A stretch of 11,473 nucleotides of DNA from Anaerolineales bacterium. Its GTDB lineage: Bacteria > Chloroflexota > Anaerolineae > Anaerolineales > Villigracilaceae. The stretch is taken from positions 1 to 11,473 of the forward strand of contig JAEURF010000029.1 in the NCBI GenBank assembly GCA_016789205.1. The letters are read 5' to 3'. Numbering within the stretch: position 1 is the first letter of the stretch; each line of letters opens with the position of its first letter. The position numbers and the translations under genes are program-made. A model generated the notes under the pieces. That model was not told the DNA's origin, searched no databases, and saw only the letters and a list, made by a program, of their open reading frames with translations. Below are positions 7,725 to 11,473 of the stretch, one piece after another.

Positions 7725-7730
7725 TATAAT
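7725..7730 (+). promoter_or_regulatory. -10 box of the tRNA-Arg promoter
   Basis: A perfect TATAAT lies nine bases before the mature 5' end of the tRNA, placing the transcription start about two or three bases upstream of it. The region 16-18 bp further upstream is A/T-rich (TTTTATG) and has no good -35 box. Confidence 0.65.
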
Positions 7731-7739
7731 CGCGGTCAC

Positions 7740-7812
7740 GCCTCAGTAGCTCAATGGATAGAGCGCCTGACTTCGGATCAGTAGGTTGTGGGTTCGACTC
7801 CTGCCTGAGGCG
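7740..7812 (+). tRNA. tRNA-Arg (anticodon TCG)
   Basis: A full cloverleaf can be drawn by hand. The acceptor stem GCCTCAG/CTGAGGC has seven perfect pairs. The D arm is GCTC-AATGGATA-GAGC. The anticodon arm has loop CTTCGGA, anticodon TCG at 7773-7775, reading CGN arginine codons. The variable loop is AGGTT, and the T arm is GTGGG-TTCGACT-CCTGC, followed by discriminator G at 7812. The 3' CCA is not encoded (CCT follows) and would be added after transcription. The outermost anticodon-stem pair is a C-T mismatch (7766/7782), and the T stem has two G-T wobbles. The gene stands alone between two minus-strand operons and ends before a strong terminator hairpin. Confidence 0.95.
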
Positions 7813-7847
7813 CCTTGTTATTCATTCAGTAATTTATGTGGTGCAAA

Positions 7848-7902
7848 TTATAAAAATAACTCCCAAAAACCCAATTTGGGTTTTTGGGAGTTATTTTTAT
7901 AA
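7848..7902. terminator. Strong bidirectional Rho-independent terminator
   Basis: A perfect 25-bp inverted repeat (7848-7872 with 7878-7902) surrounds a 5-base loop AATTT. The core is ACTCCCAAAAACCC/GGGTTTTTGGGAGT, flanked by AAAAAT on the left and ATTTTT on the right. The outer A/T pairs supply the U-tract on either strand. It lies after the tRNA-Arg gene (+) and after the BcsB-like gene (-), so it can end both convergent transcripts. Confidence 0.9.
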
Positions 7903-7936
7903 ACTTAACATTACTAAGTTAATGAATTAATCTTTA

Positions 7937-10234
7937 CTATTCATTATCAGTTTGGTCTTTAATATCTTCAGCTGTAGCTACTTTTTCAAGCTGGCTTTCT
8001 TGCATACGGCGAAGTTGATCTTTTAGTAAAAACCTTCTAAAAACGATTATAGCAATTACAGCGATTATTACAAAAGTAGAAATGAGGAAGGGTATCAGCC
8101 AAGATGGTATTTCAATACCGCGTCGTGCTGTTTGAGATGAAATTGGTGTTTCGCTGACTTGTTCCGAACCCGGAACACCTTGTCCAATAATAGAAAAAGA
8201 GGAATTTGCATTTCCTGTTGCAATTTGTGTTCCATTTGTAACAGCAAAAACTCCGGCAAGTTGGTCTTGAAGATTACTTAATATTAATGTATTACCTGCT
8301 AATTGCACGCCTTCGTTAGTATTACCGGAAACAAACAGTATTGTTTTTTCAGCATTAAATGGAGATTGAAGCAATTCCAAATAGCCAACATTTTGACCTT
8401 TTGGAATACGATAAGATATCATTAATTGCTTTTCGCTCGCAATATTGGTTTCAAGGTCAAATGGCGCGGGTAAGGATTCGTTAATTTCGGAAATGAATGG
8501 CAAATCACTTGGCTTTCCGATTATTATCATAGACTGATTTAGCTTTGTATCTTCAGAAACCGCATCCCCATAAGCAACTTTTATATTTGAAATTCCTGGT
8601 TGAGCAGATTCTCCAAGCGTGTAAGCAAGTTGTGCGGCAGTTTGCCATGTTTCGATATTAGAAGGGGAAACGACAAAAGTGAGTTCACTCAAATCACTGC
8701 TAATTGTGAAAAGTTCAGGATAAAACTTTAGGTCTCGCAAAAGTGTCCTTGATACTTCATTTTGAGAAGCAGGGATAAAAAACAGAGACTGATTTGAGAT
8801 GGTGAACCATGGTTTTAATACAGCGGCTTCATCGCAGCCCGGCAAAGCCTGTAAATCAACTTCTAGCTCAAGGATATTTTCACCATATCTTAAAAGCCCA
8901 GGCGGAATACGTACCTGCAATTTAGTTACTTGTTCAGTCTCTTCTGATAAAACTCGGGTAAAAAAGATATTTCCATTTAAGTATAAAGAGAAAACCGATG
9001 AGGTATAGTCTCCCAAACCAGAGTGATTATAAATTAACTCAATATAAGCATCTGTGCTCACAATTTGCGACTTTGATACATAAAAAAGAAATTCTTCAGA
9101 TACATTACCCGGTCCATCAAGTGTTTGTGATGCATAGCCTAAATCTTCAAGAATAAATTGCTCTACAACGGGTATATCTGATGGCAAGAACTGCACGCTA
9201 GATACATAAGCAGTCTCAGGTTCTTGATAAATTAATATATCACCTGTGCTTAATGCATGAGCCGCTTTTGAAAGAGCTTCTAAAGAGTTCCCGCTGACAA
9301 GTAAGATTACTTTAGACGAATTCCAAGGTGATAGGGCCAGTTGTAATACACCATCATCACCTGATACATTTTCAATTTGTTCATTATTTACTGCAGACTT
9401 AAAGTTAATATCAGATAGTATATTAAAACTTTCCGGTAATCCTACAAAAACAAGATGGTTTTGCGCACGTAAGGCATCATTAAGCCCACTGTAATTTATT
9501 ATTTGAATGTCATACTCATCATCAATCATGGCACCAAAACCCACCATAACATTTAAAGCGGCTTGCAATTCAATTGGATCAGGATTATCCCTTACTACAA
9601 CTAAGGTACTATCCGTTACAATTGAATTATCAAGATAAAAAGGAGCAGGCAATTTTGATAAATCGAGATTTGGGTTTCCCTGTTGATAGTACAAATCAAT
9701 TACTGACGTGAGTTTTATAGTAGCGGATGTACTTAAGTTATAGGTGCAACTCAACTGAGCATCCAGTGTAACTTTGAGTGCATGACGTCCATCTTGGTTT
9801 CTCGAGATAAATGCTTCGTTTGGTATCAAAAATTGTTGGGTATAACTTCCTGATTTATTTACTGTAACAACACCTAATAGAACATTATTAAATTCAACAA
9901 TTAAATTAGCTCCTGCTACATAATTCACATCCTCAGCAATATCCGTCCCGGTATCGCTCATCACAATATCAAACTGCAATTGAATGGTGCTACCCGAAGC
10001 AAGTTGCCAATTAGGAGGGGTACTAAAAAATATTGAGGTTTCGCTTAACGGTCCAATTAATTTTCTCTCGGATATACCAAGGTCCGAAAGAGAAAAGGTT
10101 GCACGATTTTCTGTGATTTGAATTTCTTGTAAAACATCTGGTACAACGCTGTAAGTAGAATCGTGAGCAGACGCACGGCTAGGGAATAGAAATGCGCTAA
10201 GTAGTAAAACAAATATAAACATCTTAATTTTCAT
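7937..10234 (-). CDS. BcsB-like cellulose/exopolysaccharide synthase periplasmic subunit
   Basis: A 765-residue exported protein resembling BcsB, the periplasmic partner of the c-di-GMP-activated cellulose synthase BcsA, which guides the emerging glucan. It has a signal peptide (MKIKMFIFVLLL..., likely cut after ASA23), a large beta-rich periplasmic part, one C-terminal membrane helix (about 711-732) and a charged cytoplasmic tail (733-765). Two internal repeats match the doubled carbohydrate-binding/ferredoxin-like layout: LALSPWNSSKVILLVSGN (about 299-316) recurs as LLQSPFNAEKTILFVSGN (about 621-638), and LPAPFYLDN (195-203) recurs as LPAPFDLET (588-596). The length is like BcsB (about 750-780). 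The ATG at 10234 has GGAG five bases upstream. It follows the Wzz-GGDEF gene by 48 bp and is the last gene before the terminator. No BcsA is in view, so the polymer could be cellulose or another glycan. Confidence 0.8.
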   Translation of the reverse strand: MKIKMFIFVLLLSAFLFPSRASAHDSTYSVVPDVLQEIQITENRATFSLSDLGISERKLIGPLSETSIFFSTPPNWQLASGSTIQLQFDIVMSDTGTDIAEDVNYVAGANLIVEFNNVLLGVVTVNKSGSYTQQFLIPNEAFISRNQDGRHALKVTLDAQLSCTYNLSTSATIKLTSVIDLYYQQGNPNLDLSKLPAPFYLDNSIVTDSTLVVVRDNPDPIELQAALNVMVGFGAMIDDEYDIQIINYSGLNDALRAQNHLVFVGLPESFNILSDINFKSAVNNEQIENVSGDDGVLQLALSPWNSSKVILLVSGNSLEALSKAAHALSTGDILIYQEPETAYVSSVQFLPSDIPVVEQFILEDLGYASQTLDGPGNVSEEFLFYVSKSQIVSTDAYIELIYNHSGLGDYTSSVFSLYLNGNIFFTRVLSEETEQVTKLQVRIPPGLLRYGENILELEVDLQALPGCDEAAVLKPWFTISNQSLFFIPASQNEVSRTLLRDLKFYPELFTISSDLSELTFVVSPSNIETWQTAAQLAYTLGESAQPGISNIKVAYGDAVSEDTKLNQSMIIIGKPSDLPFISEINESLPAPFDLETNIASEKQLMISYRIPKGQNVGYLELLQSPFNAEKTILFVSGNTNEGVQLAGNTLILSNLQDQLAGVFAVTNGTQIATGNANSSFSIIGQGVPGSEQVSETPISSQTARRGIEIPSWLIPFLISTFVIIAVIAIIVFRRFLLKDQLRRMQESQLEKVATAEDIKDQTDNE

Positions 10235-10282
10235 AAAAACTCCATAAACAACTCAATACATTTAATAAAGAATATCAGTACT
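10235..10282 (-). promoter_or_regulatory. Short spacer with BcsB-like ribosome site
   Basis: This 48-bp gap between the Wzz-GGDEF stop and the BcsB-like start is A/T-rich. Next to the start codon it holds GGAG followed by five T's, a good ribosome-binding site. I see no terminator or convincing promoter in it, so the two genes are probably co-transcribed. Confidence 0.6.
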
Positions 10283-11395
10283 TTAACCAAAAGGGCGAAC
10301 CTTATACATATTAGTCTTTGTATTTGACTCCATGGAAATACCCAAAGCACTTTCGGCTTGGCTAATTAATACATTGATTGCCTCACCACCTTGTCTATCG
10401 GCATAGCCAATCCGGACATCAAGGTTAATATCAAACTCACCACCAGCTTCTAATGAAATAGGTTGGTCTAAAATTTCTTGAATATGTTCAAATCGATTGG
10501 TTGCAGAAAGACCATCTGTGCCTAGAAGCAAAACAGCAAATTGTAGTTTTGACCAACGCCCGACAATATCATTTCCACGAAGTTGGTATTTAAGCGTTTC
10601 GGTCACTTTGCGAAGAATTTGATTAACGTACACTTGTGGCAACGAATCATAAATATCTTGTATTCCGTTTAAATGTATCAACCCTAAGGTAATGACCACA
10701 TCCGGTTGTTTAACAATCTCCTGGCGCATGTGTCGGTCAAAATAAACACGCGTATAAGATTGCGATTCATAGTCAATGGTGTTTCGTTGACCAAAGCGAT
10801 TTAATGTAGTTGAAACTTGATCACGGAATATAGCCAGCCCAACACCCATTACTACACCTACCATTAATGCAAGAAGGGCATCCTGCAATGGACGCGGCCG
10901 CACGGCTTCATCATCGGGAATTGCTTTATCTAAAAAGTCAATATTATAGACAACGTAAAGCCTTCTCACATAATCTATGGCATATTGCCCAATCCCATTT
11001 GCTAGTAAAGCCGCCACTTCTGGGTTTGGACCCTTAACGCTATATCGAATAATATTCGCATCTGGCAACAGCGTAGCTGACATTGTGTATTCACTAAAAT
11101 CTGATGGATTATCACCAAGTAATAATAAAGCTTCGCGTGTAATTTGATAACTATTCAACACCTCAGCATAAGTAGCAATAATCGACCTTTTATCTAATGC
11201 TTCTAAACTATTGACGACATCTTGATTATCTGTGTTTTGAAGGTTTGGGCTAACAATAAAACGGGCAACTGCTTCATATTGTGGTACCGCAATATAATAA
11301 GAATAAATCAAGGAAAAATTTAATGCGAGCAAAGCAGAAATGAGGATTAGCCACCAACCTCTTTGTAAAATCTTGAGTATGAATCTTACTTCCAT
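10283..11395 (-). CDS. Wzz-type chain-length/copolymerase protein fused to a degenerate GGDEF domain
   Basis: A 370-residue inner-membrane protein. Residues 1-190 are Wzz-like: helix 1 (about 14-33), a periplasmic loop with AVPQYEAVARFIVSP after the helix and a proline-rich AVRPRPLQDA (164-173) before helix 2 (about 172-190). Such proteins set chain length or couple polymerisation to export of surface polysaccharides. Residues about 207-368, in the cytoplasm, read as a GGDEF domain: SYTRVYFDRHMRQE corresponds to the usual LTGLxNRxxF start, and NDIVGRWSKLQFAVLLLGTDG to DVVARYGGDEFAVLLPGT. The catalytic GGDEF is SKLQF (282-286) and the first metal Asp is replaced (region LGLIHLNGIQD), so cyclase activity is very unlikely. 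The I-site motif RxxD is kept as RGND (273-276), five residues before SKLQF. The ATG at 11395 has GGAGG seven bases upstream. c-di-GMP binding is inferred. Confidence 0.82.
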   Translation of the reverse strand: MEVRFILKILQRGWWLILISALLALNFSLIYSYYIAVPQYEAVARFIVSPNLQNTDNQDVVNSLEALDKRSIIATYAEVLNSYQITREALLLLGDNPSDFSEYTMSATLLPDANIIRYSVKGPNPEVAALLANGIGQYAIDYVRRLYVVYNIDFLDKAIPDDEAVRPRPLQDALLALMVGVVMGVGLAIFRDQVSTTLNRFGQRNTIDYESQSYTRVYFDRHMRQEIVKQPDVVITLGLIHLNGIQDIYDSLPQVYVNQILRKVTETLKYQLRGNDIVGRWSKLQFAVLLLGTDGLSATNRFEHIQEILDQPISLEAGGEFDINLDVRIGYADRQGGEAINVLISQAESALGISMESNTKTNMYKVRPFG

Positions 11396-11473
11396 GAAAC
11401 AACCTCCTTCAAATTACTGTAAATGTTATAATTAAAGTGAATTCTGTAAAATAAAAATTTTACCATTGAAAGT
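11396..11473 (-). promoter_or_regulatory. Leader of the Wzz-GGDEF gene with strong ribosome site and possible promoter
   Basis: On the minus strand a strong Shine-Dalgarno AAGGAGG stands seven bases before the start codon at 11395. Further up the region is A/T-rich. TTTACA (11450-11445) and TAACAT (11428-11423) are 16 bp apart and could be a promoter, but the match is modest. CTGTAAA occurs twice (11417-11423 and 11444-11450), 27 bp apart on the plus strand. The window ends here, so whether more genes of the operon lie to the right is unknown. Confidence 0.4.

Noticed and set aside
10283..11395. An active diguanylate cyclase
   Set aside because: The domain resembles GGDEF, but the catalytic motif is SKLQF and the metal Asp is lost, so catalysis is not supported.
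11396..11473. A c-di-GMP riboswitch in front of the Wzz-GGDEF gene
   Set aside because: The available leader is 78 A/T-rich bases with no conserved aptamer-like stems that I can recognise.

Overview
The window is a gene-dense bacterial segment of about 11.5 kb with moderately low G+C. I think it comes from a Chloroflexota (Anaerolineae-like) genome, but this is a tentative inference. It rests on the MoxR/DUF58/metallo-hydrolase/RocB-like gene mix, the Lys-type pyruvate kinase, the BcsB-like and Wzz-like envelope genes, and palindromic repeats of the TGTCACCCTGA...TGACA kind. No 16S rRNA or other firm taxonomic marker is present.

Layout from left to right. (1) Bases 15-908 (+) encode an EamA/DMT-family membrane transporter. 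It converges on pyruvate kinase (1003-2484, -), with a near-perfect hairpin (911-943) between them as a shared terminator. (2) The pyk gene has its own clear sigma-70-type promoter (TTGACA-17 bp-TATCAT, minus strand, 2602-2630). A 68-bp palindromic repeat (2513-2580) sits in its 5' leader. (3) Bases 2704-7586 (-) form a tightly packed cluster transcribed right to left: moxR (AAA+ ATPase), a DUF58 protein, an MBL-fold hydrolase and a RocB-like M20 metallopeptidase. Gaps and overlaps are 5, -28 and -11 bp. (4) The intergenic space 7587-7936 holds a possible moxR promoter, a small repeat, a tRNA-Arg(TCG) gene on the plus strand with a perfect TATAAT box, and a 25-bp perfect-stem bidirectional terminator. 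(5) Bases 7937-11395 (-) carry two genes of an exopolysaccharide locus. The first is a Wzz-type polysaccharide copolymerase with a degenerate GGDEF domain at its C terminus. The second, 48 bp downstream, is a BcsB-like periplasmic protein anchored by a C-terminal membrane helix. The terminator after the BcsB-like gene marks the end of that operon.

The most interesting unit is the last one. In the Wzz-GGDEF fusion the catalytic GGDEF motif is replaced by SKLQF, and the metal-binding aspartate of the first motif also appears lost. An RxxD motif (RGND) is kept exactly five residues upstream, where a GGDEF inhibitory site (I-site) would be. The protein therefore looks like a possible cyclic-di-GMP receptor built into the polysaccharide export machinery, comparable in principle to PelD but on a Wzz scaffold. 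It is paired with a BcsB-like subunit. A BcsA-like synthase is not in the window and would have to be encoded to the right or elsewhere.

The remaining genes look like ordinary housekeeping or accessory functions: glycolysis, membrane transport, a MoxR-DUF58 chaperone-type pair and amino-acid/peptide hydrolysis.
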